Below, in pieces: positions 6,105 through 6,176 of a stretch of DNA of 6,176 nucleotides; positions within the stretch are counted from its first letter, which is position 1; each line of letters opens with the position of its first letter. The DNA is from Chloroflexota bacterium (GTDB taxonomy: Bacteria > Chloroflexota > Anaerolineae > UBA4142): contig JAMCQI010000052.1 in the NCBI GenBank assembly GCA_023381515.1, forward strand, positions 1-6,176, given 5' to 3'. Under the pieces are notes generated by a model. The model was given only the letters and a program-made list of their open reading frames with translations. It searched no databases and had not been told where the DNA came from. A program made the position numbers and the translations under genes.

Positions 6105-6176
6105 TTCCAGCCAGTCTTCCGATTTTCCACGACCACTTCATGTTCTTTGTTTTCCTTCCAGAGAGTGTTTCCCGTC
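6105..6176 (-). other. Leader of the M48 gene with an out-of-frame ATG and AAGGA
   Basis: On the minus strand AAGGA (6157-6153) precedes an ATG at 6141 by 11 bases. That frame begins M-K-W-S-W-K-I-G-R-L-A-G-I, typical of a signal-peptide n-region, but ends at TAA 6048-6046. It is off by one base from the protease frame, where TGA at 6140-6138 closes the upstream side. This may be the true start of the protease if one base is extra in the sequence. No -35/-10 promoter pair could be defended in the 72 bases available. Confidence 0.35.

Overview
The window reads like a free-living Gram-negative bacterium of fairly high GC. The best taxonomic hint is the M48 metalloprotease on the minus strand: its pattern (DPEQIGNRNVGKG near the N-terminus, HELAH, FEREAD, SHP, and a polar tail with repeated P-x-LRR) recalls Acidobacteriota proteins. 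That placement is from memory of the family, not from a search, and other phyla are possible. No RNA genes, insertion sequences, CRISPR arrays or origins were seen.

Left two thirds (1-4220, plus strand): two genes overlap by four bases (ATGA at 1176-1179). The first encodes the transpeptidase domain of a penicillin-binding protein (PBP). Its reading frame runs in from beyond the left edge but is cut by an in-frame TAG at 28-30, inside a conserved PBP strand, so it is a pseudogene, a suppressed-stop gene or a sequence error. The second encodes a 1014-residue protein that joins, in order, a divergent protein-kinase-like domain, a PP2C-type Ser/Thr phosphatase domain, an uncharacterised linker, one transmembrane helix and an extracytoplasmic LysM domain. 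This suggests a cell-wall sensor that carries phosphorylation-type signalling domains and is translated together with a wall-synthesis enzyme. In logic it resembles the PknB/PrkC (PASTA kinase), PstP/PrpC (PP2C) and PBP clusters of Gram-positive bacteria, but here the parts are fused and LysM replaces PASTA. It is the most interesting item in the window.

Middle (4221-4461): a 241-base gap between convergent genes. It contains a perfect 10-bp hairpin with a 5-base loop and a competing 6-bp hairpin that shares one arm. There is no T-run, so terminator function is only possible.

Right third (4462-6176, minus strand): an M48 family metalloprotease is followed after 32 bases by a TerB-like protein with an excellent Shine-Dalgarno sequence. 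They are probably one operon. The start of the M48 gene is uncertain: the in-frame start is TTG with a weak signal peptide, whereas a better ATG with an upstream AAGGA lies in another frame.
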